Shown here in pieces: positions 1 through 10,618 of a stretch of DNA of 64,000 bases. The position numbers were made by a program, and so were the translations under genes. The notes under the pieces are model-generated. The model was not told the origin of the DNA, did no database searches, and was given only the letters and a program-made list of their open reading frames with translations. Source of the DNA: Branchiostoma floridae (taxonomy: Eukaryota; Chordata; Leptocardii; Amphioxiformes; Branchiostomatidae); contig NC_049987.1 of assembly GCF_000003815.2 (NCBI RefSeq), positions 1,936,428 to 2,000,427 of the forward strand. The letters are read 5' to 3'. The first letter of the stretch is position 1, and the number at the start of each line of letters is the position of its first letter.

Positions 1-920
1 CCGCCGTACGTGTTATTTGTCCGTACCTTTTTTATGGGGGAGGGGCAGGGAGGGTGCACGTCTCAACGCACGTCACTCGCACGGCTGCGTAAGGTGTAAC
101 CGTACTGTGAGCGGTTGCGTGCATCGGTCGTTGCGCAAGTGGTAAGTGAGTTGTACGTATGATGTCTGTGCGATTGCCAAGTTACCATATGCAGGCCGTA
201 CTTACGCGTGCTGCGTAAGTACTTACTCACTCGCATCGGCTGTACAGGGCACGAGCGTCGCCCGTACTGGCTCGTACGAATCCGCAGCCCGATGACAGAC
301 AAAGTTCAGCTTGCACGTAAAGTTAAGGGCACAACCCGCCGCACGTGCAAATACGTGCTGTCTAAGTGCTAGGACGTGGGCAATCATTTGGGATCCGTAA
401 GTGGTAAGTACCACCTCCGTACCAACTCGTAGGGAATTCGAAGGATTTTGGAGCACGCGTAGACGCCGTAGAACTTTACGTGCAGGCAAAACTTTGTGTT
501 ACATCGATGTCGATTCGCCCCATTGACGTGCCTGTGTACGGGCGACACACCTGTCCTGTACAGCCTGAACGTTTTCAGAAATACATGGCGGACGTGACCT
601 CCCCAAAAAAAACCTACGGACAAATTGCACGTACGACGGGTTGTGCCCTTAGCTTGAAATGCATGCAAAACTCTCTCTCTCTCTCTCTACGTTCGGGCTT
701 TGTATACACCCCACACACACCCTCGTATACTTACTAGCCATTACGGGAGACGCGCATGCCCTGTACATAGCACTAACAACATGCAAGTGAGTTCGTAAGC
801 AGCACGTGTAAGTATGACCTGCATACGGTAACGTGGCAATCACACAGAGATCATACGCTGTGAGCACGTACAACACGACTACTTGCACAACGAACGATAT
901 ATGTACGGTGGATCGAGACA
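1..920. repeat. Imperfect inverted duplication rich in ACGT words
   Basis: The reverse complement of about 63-350 aligns with about 626-920. Shared words include GGGTTGTGCCCTTA, CCTGCATAcGGTAAC, GTGGCAATCaCACAG and TTGCaCAACGA. A further partial copy in the forward sense lies at about 470-600, and the left edge (1-50) matches 595-640 inverted, so the family runs off the window. The arms are diverged and the small reading frames here are shadows. No coding sequence is supported. It could be a foldback element or decayed inverted satellite units. Confidence 0.7.
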
Positions 921-944
921 TCATCAGCTTAGCGTATTCCTGAC

Positions 945-3092
945 ATAATCATTACCTTTGCCAGAATGGCTAAGGTTATGTTTTGGGCGTGTTTGTGTGT
1001 CTGTGTGTCTGTGTGTCAACAGCATAACTCAAGAAGCCTTGGATGGATCCTGATGATATTTGGTAGATGGGTAGGGGTCGGGGAAACGAAGGTCAAGTTC
1101 GATAATAGGCCCCCTAGCGGCTTGCAAAGGTACTGCAGCGGAAACTCATTTTTTTTATATCTCGTGTTCTGGACATGCTGTGGTCATGATTTTTGAGTGG
1201 TAGATAGCCCTTGGGACAGATAGTAAGTGCTGGGAGTTTGGACCCCTAGCGACTTTTTTGGAACTGCTGGCACCGGTTTCCTTTCAAACTTTGGACGAGA
1301 ATAACTCTACAACGTGTTGACGGATCGTCATGATTTTTGGTATGTAGATAGAATGAGTGATGACTTACATAATGGACTTCTAATTATGCAAATCAACAGC
1401 AAATTTGCATAATTAATGAGGAAAGTTTATAACTCCACTGCATTCCATGAAAGGACTTTCAAACTTGTCACATATGCAGCTGAGAAGGAGAGAAATGTCG
1501 ATAGATATCAATTATGCAAATGACGACCTCATTTGCATAATTCAGAATATGAACATGTTTATGGATCGTCATGTTTTTTGTATGTAGGTAGCATAAGTGA
1601 AGACCTACATTATGAGATACCAATTATGCAAATCAACAACTAATTTGCATAATTAATGAGGACATTTTATAAATCCACTACATTCCATGATAGGACTTTC
1701 AAACTTGTCACATATGTAGCTGAGAAAGAGAGAAATGTTAATGTATATTAATCATGCAAATGACGATCTCATTTGCATATTTAATGAGAAATATGAACGT
1801 GTTGATGGATCGTCATGATTTAGATATGTAGATAGACTAAGTGAAGACTTATATATTGTTATACTTATTATGCAAATTAACAGCATACTTGTTATACAAT
1901 TGAAACGCTATGACAAAAGTTGTTCGGTAACTTTTGAGGCGTATCATTCAAAAGGGCATGCAAAACGCGCATTGTTTGTTCTATCATGGTGGCGGGCCAT
2001 GCCTTTTTCTCTTCCTTTTGTATGTTTTTTGTTTGTCTGTATACACTAAACTCCAACTCTTGATGAAAGAAAACATACAGTAACTAGAGTTCGGCTACCT
2101 TATACCTCCATGAAATATTTAGAGCTTTTGTAAAATTCATGCAATTGACTAACACATTAACATAAAATATGCATGGTTTTTTTCATTATTGACTAAAGTA
2201 CACATGCCACAGTTATAAAATTCCCATCATTGATTATAAAGTGGTATTTGGTATCTGCTTATATTCCGCCTATCATAGTTAATATGTGTTACATTTATTG
2301 AAGTCCAGTTATCGAAAACAATGGAATTATACAATTCTACATTAATCATGCAAATTAAGTCCTCATTTGCATAACATGTATATCGTTATGAACATATTTA
2401 CTTAAGCTACGTGCATGCCTAAAATGATGCCAATCCGTCAATCCTTTCTGCAGTTATCCTCTTTGGAATGTCTTAACAAAAACGCCCCTGCAGTTTTCAA
2501 ATTAAATGTTAGGAAGCTGAAACTTGTCCCACTTTGTCATGATACTAAAAGCTACCAAGCACCCAAATGTCAAGACTATATCAAGTCCGGGACAAGAGAT
2601 ACATAGAAAAAACTGCTATGATAGAATATTCTCATTATGCAAATGTACTTATATTTTGCATAATTAGTATTTCGTTTTGAACAACATTGTCTTAGGTACC
2701 TACATACCAAAATCATGAAAATTCGTTGTTCCCTTCTTGAGCTATCAATAAGTCTTCAGAGTTTTTGACAAAATGCCTCTGCTAGAACTAGTTGCTATGG
2801 TGCCCAAACTTATGTCACTTATTCCTGAGCACAAGAGCTGTCAAACACCCAGAAACCGTGACCATAGCTTGTTCAGAACACAAGATAGCGAACCCAGAAA
2901 CTGCGCTGCAGTACCAAAAGAAGTCGCTAGGGGGCCCAAAATCTTATCATTTCCAGCTTCTATCACACACTACCAACACACGAAGTATGAAACCAATTCA
3001 CCCAGCTGTTCTTGAGTTATCTTGTTTACACACAGACAATCACAGGGTAAAATATAACCTCCATGACATTTCATGGAGGTAAATACATACAC
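945..3092 (+). mobile_element. Octamer-rich nonautonomous repeat, long copy
   Basis: The left end reads ATTACCTTTGCCAGAATGGC then TAAGGTTATGTTTT, with a small terminal hairpin. The right end (about 3050-3085) is a diverged reverse complement (AAAATATAACCTCCATG then CATGGAGGTAA), so the copy has terminal inverted repeats. The inside carries direct units of roughly 100-240 bp, each with ATTATGCAAAT facing ATTTGCATAATTAATGAG (near 1385, 1514, 1623, 1752, 2348 and 2635). No long open frame is present. Related copies in the window are entered separately. The superfamily is not identified. Confidence 0.7.
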
Positions 3093-3765
3093 AAACCTGC
3101 AGCCGGGTCGGGTCGGATTAAAAATTCGATGGGGCGGTTGTTGAGTGGGAGCCGGCCTAGGGACATGGCACAAAATTAGGTACTCTATTTTTGCGGTGGT
3201 TTAAACTGCCATGCAATGGTCTAATGATAAACGAGAAATGTTCGTGGTAGTTGTGTCGGTACTGGTAGTGTGGACAGCCCGCCAATGAAAATTAGCGCAC
3301 TCGGTAGCAATTTCATTGATTGAAATTCAGTTACACAGAAAGATAGGCTGTCAGAAAAAGGCCACTTCATGAGTAGGGCCTGTAATAAGACCCAATAGCA
3401 ATGCCTAGGCTATAATTGTGTTACAGGGCAACTTAGGCCTAGTTTTTCCTAAGCCTAATTTTACCCCTCTCCGTGTCGAATGCGTAAGACGACATGGTAG
3501 CTTGTTATGCTATATGGTCAATAGGTCCTGGTGGCAGATAGGGGTAGGTTTCTGGAATACTTGGTAACGCTATAGGTGCTGCAACTCAACATATTTTTTG
3601 GCAACTACATATACAATAGAGAAAATTTGTTTGAGACTTTGAAATACATGACATAAAGCACAAGAGTTACTGATTTTTGCAACATAATTAGATTATTCTA
3701 CTTTTCAACAAAGCAAACTCCATCTATGTTCCCTGCAGCTAGCCAGTTCGCAACACTCTGGAGTC
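3093..3765. other. Upstream region of the SLC35G-like gene
   Basis: No reading frame of note. A pyrimidine tract ending in CTGCAG at 3733-3738, about 28 bases before the ATG at 3766, could be a splice acceptor joining an unseen 5' UTR exon. Otherwise nothing is recognised. Confidence 0.3.
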
Positions 3766-4878
3766 ATGGAAGCTATCAAGGCAAGAGAGGGCATTATCTT
3801 GTCTCTCTTGTCAGCTGTTGGATTTTCTCTTATTCCTATTCTTGCCAGGCGGGGACCTGACGCTGGTGTTCCCAATTTACAAGTCTCCTTGGTGAACGAG
3901 CTAGCCAACGCCTTCGTCTTCATTCCTCTAGCGATATTCTGTAAAGCGCCACTGAAAGGAGAAACCCACAAACAGACTTTACACATGATAGCCACGGGTA
4001 CCATGAGAGTCATTGCGTCAACCCTGAGTCTTCTGTCAGCCTTGTACATCCCTCCGGCAGCCACGGTTGCTCTCAGCAGAGGCGTACCGCCGTTCGCTTC
4101 AGCAATCATTTCCTGGGTGGCTTTCAGGGAGTCCCCAGGGTGGGGAAATGTCGTCGGTATTGTGATTCAAGTGACGGGAGTAGGGCTAGTGGCAGGCGGA
4201 ACCCACCTACGAACAACCGCGAACCAAACGAGCCACCTGACAAACTATGCGAACACAACAATCGCAAATGTGACATTCGTACGAAACACCCAAAATGGCG
4301 CCGTTCGCGACTACATCATCGGGATAGTATTCGCCGTCCTAGGAACACTGGGACTTGTGATTACAAACGTCATGAGTAGATCGTTTCTTCAAAACGTTGC
4401 ACAACTTACTGTTCTTGTCTTTGTGGAGAGTCTAGGTTTCCTCCTTGTGCTTCCTGTAATGTTTGTATTCAACACTCCTGTTTGGGATCTTGACGCGGTC
4501 GTTGTAGTTTCTATGATTGGTCAAGGCACCCTGTACACTGTATCCATTTCCTGTATGTATAGGGCCTTAAAGCTTGAGAAGGCGAGCACAGTGGAGATTC
4601 TACGTGGCGTAGGAATCGCCTTGGCGTATGTCTTCCAGTTTTTGATACTGCACGTTGTGGCCGTGTTGCTAGAATATGTGGGGGCCACAGTCATTGCGGT
4701 ATCCATTGTACTTGTGTCAGCACTCAAGTTGTGCAGAACCAGTCAAAACAATGAGAACCCGACAGACTCACAGAGAAGTAATGATGGGAGCAGAGACGAC
4801 ATCCAGACAGTAGATGGTACAATAAACCCGGCTATGGATGACATACATGAAGTAGATTGCAGAGAGCCCAGTAATTGA
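3766..4878 (+). CDS. SLC35G-like drug/metabolite (EamA) transporter
   Basis: A 370-residue intronless frame encoding a multi-pass membrane protein of the drug/metabolite transporter superfamily, closest in character to the SLC35G (TMEM20-like) group. About ten hydrophobic helices are arranged as two EamA halves, roughly residues 8-145 and 185-320. The first half has the family pattern of a helix-breaking ALSRGVPPFASAIISW segment, and the second half repeats it around EKASTVEILRGVGIALAYVFQ. The loop between the halves (about 150-180) is Thr/Asn-rich with several N-x-S/T sequons, so it is probably luminal or extracellular. The C-terminal 45 residues are hydrophilic and cytoplasmic. The substrate is unknown; members may act in the plasma membrane or endomembranes. 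The ATG at 3766 is preceded by stops and gives a normal family length. An upstream noncoding exon is possible. Confidence 0.85.
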   Translation: MEAIKAREGIILSLLSAVGFSLIPILARRGPDAGVPNLQVSLVNELANAFVFIPLAIFCKAPLKGETHKQTLHMIATGTMRVIASTLSLLSALYIPPAATVALSRGVPPFASAIISWVAFRESPGWGNVVGIVIQVTGVGLVAGGTHLRTTANQTSHLTNYANTTIANVTFVRNTQNGAVRDYIIGIVFAVLGTLGLVITNVMSRSFLQNVAQLTVLVFVESLGFLLVLPVMFVFNTPVWDLDAVVVVSMIGQGTLYTVSISCMYRALKLEKASTVEILRGVGIALAYVFQFLILHVVAVLLEYVGATVIAVSIVLVSALKLCRTSQNNENPTDSQRSNDGSRDDIQTVDGTINPAMDDIHEVDCREPSN

Positions 4879-6560
4879 GCAGCTGCGCAGTACAGCTTAT
4901 CGATGAAGGTGGACATCCTACCTTTGGTACTCAATGAAACAAATCCAGCAGATGTTTGAAATGTGGAAAGGTCTCTTACTGGTCCCTCTACCCGCACTTT
5001 GTGAACTTGTATAATCAACTTTAAAGTAACCAAACATTTTCAATTACTATAATGATACATTATCATCACATATGTCATAATTTTGCCAGCATCTTATAAC
5101 GGAGTACTACTGTCTAAATGTTCTACTTAAGATCACATTTTCCTGTGTTGTTCGTTTTTTTAAGTTGTGATGCAAGAAAGAAATCAAGCCATATTAGTAG
5201 ATTCAATTTTCTCAAGGTGAACCTCAGGAGTTACAAGAAAGTCTGCGACCGCCCTAGTATTACACGTATATGATTTTGATATCGTGTAATACGGTTCCAA
5301 AATTAGAAAGGGGTTCTAAATTTCAATTTCGTGTTTGAATCTGAGTGATTTTAGCTCCAAAATATATTATTAGCATCCAACAGCTTATGGGCATGCTGGA
5401 CTTAAAGCTGTTCCAAGCTCTGGTTGTGGAGATATCGATATTTCAATATTTGGGAATGGAAGAAGAGGAAGAAACTGAGCAAGAACAATATATTGCTCTT
5501 CCGTAAAGTGCAACATGGATGTTGGTTGTACTTTTGTGGAATACTTTTGCGAATATTAACTAGATCAATCAGGGGTAAATTGAAAGACCCTTCCTAATTG
5601 GCTGTTTCCGAGTTCACCAACCACGATGGGCTTTTGCTAAATGTCTATTGGCTGCCCTGTATTGATCCAATTAGTGACAACATACCTGGTTCCACACAGT
5701 CTAACACTGGCAACGTCAAATTCCATATATGGGGAAACGTTGGAATCCGGCGGGTCGTTGAAAATAGCTGTCGAACCCCTGATAAATCCCCCGATAAATC
5801 ATTTTGAAGTGACTTTTGGTCAAAAATGATAACCGGGTCCCTTTAGTAAATATCTCAAGCACTCTCATACCAATTGTAGGGTCCTTTGGACTTAACATAA
5901 AGTTTTGGTCAGAAAATGGCTAGAATAAACTTCAATAAAATCAGTTTTCAGGCATCTATCAGACCTCATTTCCGGATTTGCCCATAAAGTGCACTTTGCC
6001 TAACCTTAGCCTGTTTATTGAAAATACGTTTTGTTTTCCTGTGCAAATATTGATCATAAAAGTCGAGGTTTCCGCAATTGGGAAGGACGCATGTATAGGT
6101 TTAAAATCTTGCCAAAAATTGTGACCTTTTGCATGCTTTGACCTGTAATTGACCTCCGTATTCATTAGGACAGGGGTGAAATCTGGCATTATGCAATCAT
6201 CTGGCTGTAGCTCGTTAAAATGCTGGAGTTGAACTCATGCTTGTTTTAACCAAAACAAAACTGACTAATCCAGCTTTGTTGTGGGGGTAAAGACTTGAGG
6301 TTTGAAATGTAGGTAAATGTGTTTTTATGCGATTGTTTTGCATGGCTTAACCATGTATTGAATACGAAATTCGATTTACTAGCCCCTTGATCCCCATTAC
6401 TGATACTGAATTTCACCTATAGCTGTGGTATAGGTGAAATAAGTACGAACAGAATATTTTTAATCCGCTTCATAGTAAAAATAAAATGACATACAGCCCT
6501 CCGTGTCAAGACCATTTATCAACGTATTTGCTATAAATTGCCAAGAAGATTATGTTTCCG
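4879..6560. other. Intergenic, no gene seen
   Basis: AT-rich with only short frames. A small inverted sequence at about 5258-5290 (ATTACACG ... CGTGTAAT) could form a hairpin. No transporter-gene polyadenylation signal is obvious close to the stop; an AATAAA occurs at about 5934. Confidence 0.4.
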
Positions 6561-6567
6561 GTAACGT

Positions 6568-6798
<231 letters not shown>

Positions 6799-6839
6799 AA
6801 TGGACAACATAAGTCGAGAGCCCGGAATGAATAGATAAC

Positions 6840-6955
6840 CAACAACAATGGCGTCAATGGGAACCGGTTTGGGATTTGGGGTTTCCGTGCTATTGACAGA
6901 AATGTGCGATTATACGACGCGCCATTAGCTGACTTCTACTGTACTTGTAGCAAAT
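6840..6955 (+). mobile_element. Right-end fragment of a pogo/Tigger-like element
   Basis: The stretch beginning AACAATGGCGTCAATGGGA and ending CTGACTTCTACTGTA aligns with the right end of the complete element at 50933-51774 (about 51685-51776). The left end is missing. Confidence 0.6.
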
Positions 6956-6984
6956 AACTGGATTATTAATATTTTGACCTTTGT

Positions 6985-7530
6985 TAAATTAAAGGTGTAC
7001 TAACCAAGTGTAAATTATGCAGCTGTGCAAGTCATTTGCATAAACAGAATATTTCATGGAGGTATGAGGTCCTCGAACTGTTGTTATTGAATTAAAGCGG
7101 AACCGTTTTTTTTCATATTTTCCTAGTTTTATACATGCCATTGTCATATATTCTAGTTGCAAAAAGCTGTCGAGGCAGAGAGTACGTAAGTGGTGCAGGT
7201 TTGGGCTCCCTTGCGTTTTTTTGGGAACTGCAGGACTAGTTTGGTATCAAACTTAGAATGAGAATAATATTCCTCTCAAGAAGAATTGACTGATTGGCAT
7301 GATTTTTGGTTTGTAGATAGCTTTAGTGATGCCTAAATTGATTATACTGTAACTATGCAAATCAGACCTAGATTTGCATGATTAATGAGAAAATCGTATG
7401 AATCCACTCCGTTCCATGTTTGAAATATTTGAACCTCTCACATATATAATTGAGAAGAAAATCATGCAAATGATAACCAAATTTGCGTACTTTACATAAA
7501 TGATGGGAAATCCTTTCTTGTTCATAATAT
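6985..7530 (+). mobile_element. Octamer-rich repeat fragment
   Basis: Shares the CATGGAGGTATGAGGTCC end, the ctgtcg...cagagagta...GTTTGGG...CCCT block and paired octamer-like words (about 7336-7385, 7464) with the 945-3092 element. It ends right before the first visible exon of the FolB-FolK gene at 7547. Confidence 0.6.
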
Positions 7531-7546
7531 TCCTGTCAAATTTCAG

Positions 7547-7828
7547 ATGTCCCTCTCTACTTGCAAACTTCCCACGGGAAGAGTTTATGACGTCATCGAA
7601 ATCGACAACCTGCGATGCCGAACAGAGATCGGGAAAAAGCAGGAAGTCGTCATCAGTATGCGTCTAGGTTGTGACATCAGGAAAGCAGGAAAAAGTGATG
7701 ACGTCGCCGATTCCGTGAACGACAGGGATGTTTCCACAGACGTCATCACTTATGTGGAGTCAAATTCTTTTAATCTGGTGGAGAAGCTAGCGACTGATGT
7801 TGCCCGAATCTGTATTGCTATTCACAAG
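7547..7828 (+). CDS. FolB-FolK fusion, exon 1: dihydroneopterin aldolase-like domain
   Basis: Encodes residues 1-94 of a predicted 311-residue protein. Residues 13-94 fit the first part of dihydroneopterin aldolase (FolB): a YDVIEIDNLR strand, the EVVISMRLGCD strand, KAGKSDDVADSVN, and the FNLVEKLATDVARIC helix. The exon ends AAG/GTATGT in phase 0 and joins 8315. By my alignment to bacterial FolB the active-site loop carrying the catalytic Glu is deleted between IG (28-29) and KKQE, and the conserved Tyr is replaced by Asp (DSVNDRDV). The ATG directly follows TTTCAG, so this may be an internal or UTR-linked exon with more gene upstream; the start is therefore uncertain. FolB normally cleaves dihydroneopterin in folate synthesis. 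Whether this protein does so is doubtful. Confidence 0.82.
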
Positions 7829-8164
7829 GTATGTGTGATTAATTTGTGCATGCGTTCAATATTGGGAGATTTGAAAGTTTTCAAGCACACAAAAAATATC
7901 TGTAGTGTTGTTTCTGGGTATAAATAGATTATGTCACAACAGAAAACAAAACTATGTTCAACTATTACCTCTGATGGTATATTACACGAGACAAACGATA
8001 TTTGATCCTTGGAATCTTCGTTGACCATTGTTCCTTGAGTACTTTTATTATACTGAGCCATAGTCTGTATAGACTCACTGGCAGTAGCAGTAGTAGTAGT
8101 TATGTATACATATATCGACAAGAATGTTTTGTTTTCGCGTTCGTAAGTCCGTAACGTTGTTTGG

Positions 8165-8300
8165 ATTTAACAGCACAATTCAAGAAGCCTTGAATGAAAT
8201 GTTGTAAAATTTCGAAGGTTGATAGGTCTAAGTATTTAAAAAAAAAAAGATTTGGGGACCCTATCTTTTTCTATCGGTACTGCAGCAAAACGTTTGTATC
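8165..8300 (+). mobile_element. Octamer-family repeat fragment inside the FolB-FolK intron
   Basis: AGCACAATTCAAGAAGCCTT, then GGGGACCCTATC and GGTACTGCAGC, parallel the 5' block of the 945-3092 repeat (AGCATAACTCAAGAAGCCTT ... GGTACTGCAGC). The fragment ends roughly 15-20 bases before the acceptor at 8314. Confidence 0.6.
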
Positions 8301-8314
8301 TTCTACATTTCCAG

Positions 8315-8968
8315 GTCCCGTGGGTACAAGTGCGCGTCCACAGGCCACAAGCGCTGCGATTCTCTGACTCCGTCGGTGTCCTGATCGAGAGAACACCGGA
8401 AGATTTCGATGACAGTGTGGTACATCTTTCTCTCGGCTCCAACATCGAGCCCAAGAAGAATATGAGGGACGCCCTCACCCTCTTGAAGAAGAAAGTCTTG
8501 GTGCTGAAGATGTCTTCATCATTCCTTACGTCTCCTCAGATCCAATTAGACCAGCCTGATTTCATCAACATGGCAGTTAGAATCCTAACGGATATGGCAC
8601 CAGCTCAACTAAAAACCTTTCTTTCTGGTATAGAAAAGTCGCTTCTGCGCGTGCGCGACCATAAAAATAAAAGTGGCCCCTGCACAATTGACCTTGATAT
8701 CTCCCTCTGGGGGTCAAAGGTTTTGGAATATAGCGTTTGCAACAGTGGGGATGGGTCCAATCACAACTCGTCTAACGGCCATATTCGGAAAAAGGAATTG
8801 CCTGACCCAGACATCCTTCGGTTCGCTCATGTGGCTGTGCCATTGGCTGAGATCTCTCCCAATATGAAGCATCCGACCAATGGCAGCACGTTGGCATCTG
8901 TTGCCATGAAGATAACGGGCCGGGAGGATTTTGAAAATTCGTTCCCAACCGTGGGGCTTTTCCGTTAA
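8315..8968 (+). CDS. FolB-FolK fusion, exon 2: end of FolB plus HPPK domain
   Basis: Acceptor TTCTACATTTCCAG/GTC in phase 0 matches exon 1. Residues 95-120 complete the FolB-like fold (VQVRVHRPQALRF, then SVGVLIER). Residues 129-300 fit hydroxymethyldihydropterin pyrophosphokinase (HPPK, FolK): LSLGSN (132-137), SSSFLTSPQ, LDQPDFINMAV, RVRD, the signature SGPCTIDLDI (214-223) and LPDPDILRF then PLAEISP. Asp220 and Asp222 match the two Mg-binding aspartates. The usual Trp and Arg of the RWGPR loop are Ser214 and Cys217, and the His of the PHP-type motif is Asp258. HPPK transfers pyrophosphate from ATP to hydroxymethyl-dihydropterin. No dihydropteroate synthase domain follows: the stop at 8966-8968 is followed by ATTAAA at 9122. 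Fold assignment is firm, activity is not. Confidence 0.85.
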   Translation, partial: VPWVQVRVHRPQALRFSDSVGVLIERTPEDFDDSVVHLSLGSNIEPKKNMRDALTLLKKKVLVLKMSSSFLTSPQIQLDQPDFINMAVRILTDMAPAQLKTFLSGIEKSLLRVRDHKNKSGPCTIDLDISLWGSKVLEYSVCNSGDGSNHNSSNGHIRKKELPDPDILRFAHVAVPLAEISPNMKHPTNGSTLASVAMKITGREDFENSFPTVGLFR

Positions 8969-9361
8969 ATTTAAAATTAAATCGTCGCATGACCGCCGTA
9001 AGATCACAAACTGAGGACCTCTTTCGGACATTGTAAAATGTAATGTCTAAACACGAAAAAAGTTTGTCTTAGATCCTTGTCGGTGATTGGTTCTGTTACA
9101 GCCTTCTTGACAATCTATAGCATTAAAGTTGTACGACCGTAAAAGCTAGAATCACTATAAGAATTATTTTCTACCAGACTCCGGGTCGCTGGCAAAAAAA
9201 CGTAGAAATGGAACAAATAGAGGAGTAAGCCGGGCAGAGGAGTATAGCCGGGTAGGGAACAGCACGCAGGACACCGAATCCAAAATTTGATTTAGCAAAA
9301 AAGGTAATGACATAATAAAATAGACCAGTCTAAAAACACTTCCGCTAAAAATGGAATTTTG

Positions 9362-9487
<126 letters not shown>

Positions 9488-9905
9488 TGCAACAACACAC
9501 CTGAACAAAGACACAACAACAACACAACAACAATAAACCCTGTTTAAAGGAGCAAAATGTCGTATCATTGCGTTAAAACTGAAAATATTTTGAATGAGGC
9601 AATTTTCAGCTCCGCCCATGTGAGCTCATTTGCATCACTTTTTTTAATATTTGCGCGCTTTAAGCCAGGGTAGAAACAACAGGCACACCGACAGTCTTTA
9701 TTTATTTGAACCACCAATATATCAATTCATAATCCTTAAACAATTTTGGCAAGTTCGAAATCAATTCGGCCGTTGGCAAATCGATACATCACATAATCAT
9801 AAATCCGGCAACATTCGGGACTCATGGGTCTGGTTCGAGCGTGATCGGAAATTTTTTTTTTAAATGGCTGCCCTCCATGTGGAGCAGGAACGATCCGTAC
9901 TTGTT

Positions 9906-10601
9906 AAAGGCATACTACGGGATTTTTGAACAAAACAAAAAGTAGCTTTTCCTACTTTTTCTTTACATTGTTAGCTCAATCAACCCTATAGCATTGCATA
10001 CCAATATTCATGGAGAGATGCTGCGACATCAATGCACCACATTATGATGTATAAAAATTGTGATCTTCCAAGAAACAGATGGGCACAGGCTGGTTACTGC
10101 CTCTGTGTGTTGTTATTTCTTGCTTATCAGCCTGGCTTCCCAGTGGGGGGCCAGTTGACAGTTCCTCTGAGTACAGTAGACTAGCTTTCTGTACAAGGTT
10201 TCTTGCAGTTTTGAAGGGAATATGACCTTACCTTGTTGATATCCTACAAAATAGACTAATAAGTTCATGATTATATGCTATTTTAGAATGATTATATATA
10301 GGTGTTTCCAAAGAAGATCTCCATTGTGTTCTTTATCTGCAGTCTGCCATGCATGTGCGAACTGATTACCCCACCCCGGGGGACCTACCGGTGGCAAGCA
10401 AGACCTGGAGGGTCTAACTTGGGGGGACACAAGGTTACAGGGTGCCTAGAGCAGAATGTTTGTAGGCTAATCCTTTACGTTGCAAACGTGAAATAATGAC
10501 ACAAAAGTGTCAAAAAGTGACAAAAAATAGTAGTAAATCTGATATTTCTTAATTCTAGAATATTTCAAATTTGAGCGCAAAAAACTGCGTAGTATGCCTT
10601 T
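9906..10601. mobile_element. TIR element (MITE) flanked by TTAA
   Basis: The ends are AAAGGCATACTACG (9906-9919) and its reverse complement CGTAGTATGCCTTT (10588-10601), beside TTAA on both sides. About 0.7 kb with no transposase frame, so nonautonomous. The TTAA flank suggests piggyBac-type mobilisation, but the termini are not diagnostic. Confidence 0.7.
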
Positions 10602-10618
10602 AATAATGAACATGGTGT

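Noticed and set aside
7547-8968. Bacterial contamination as the source of the FolB-FolK gene
   Set aside because: The domain is split by a phase-consistent GT-AG intron, the intron holds host repeat sequence and flanks are host repeats; contamination would not show these.
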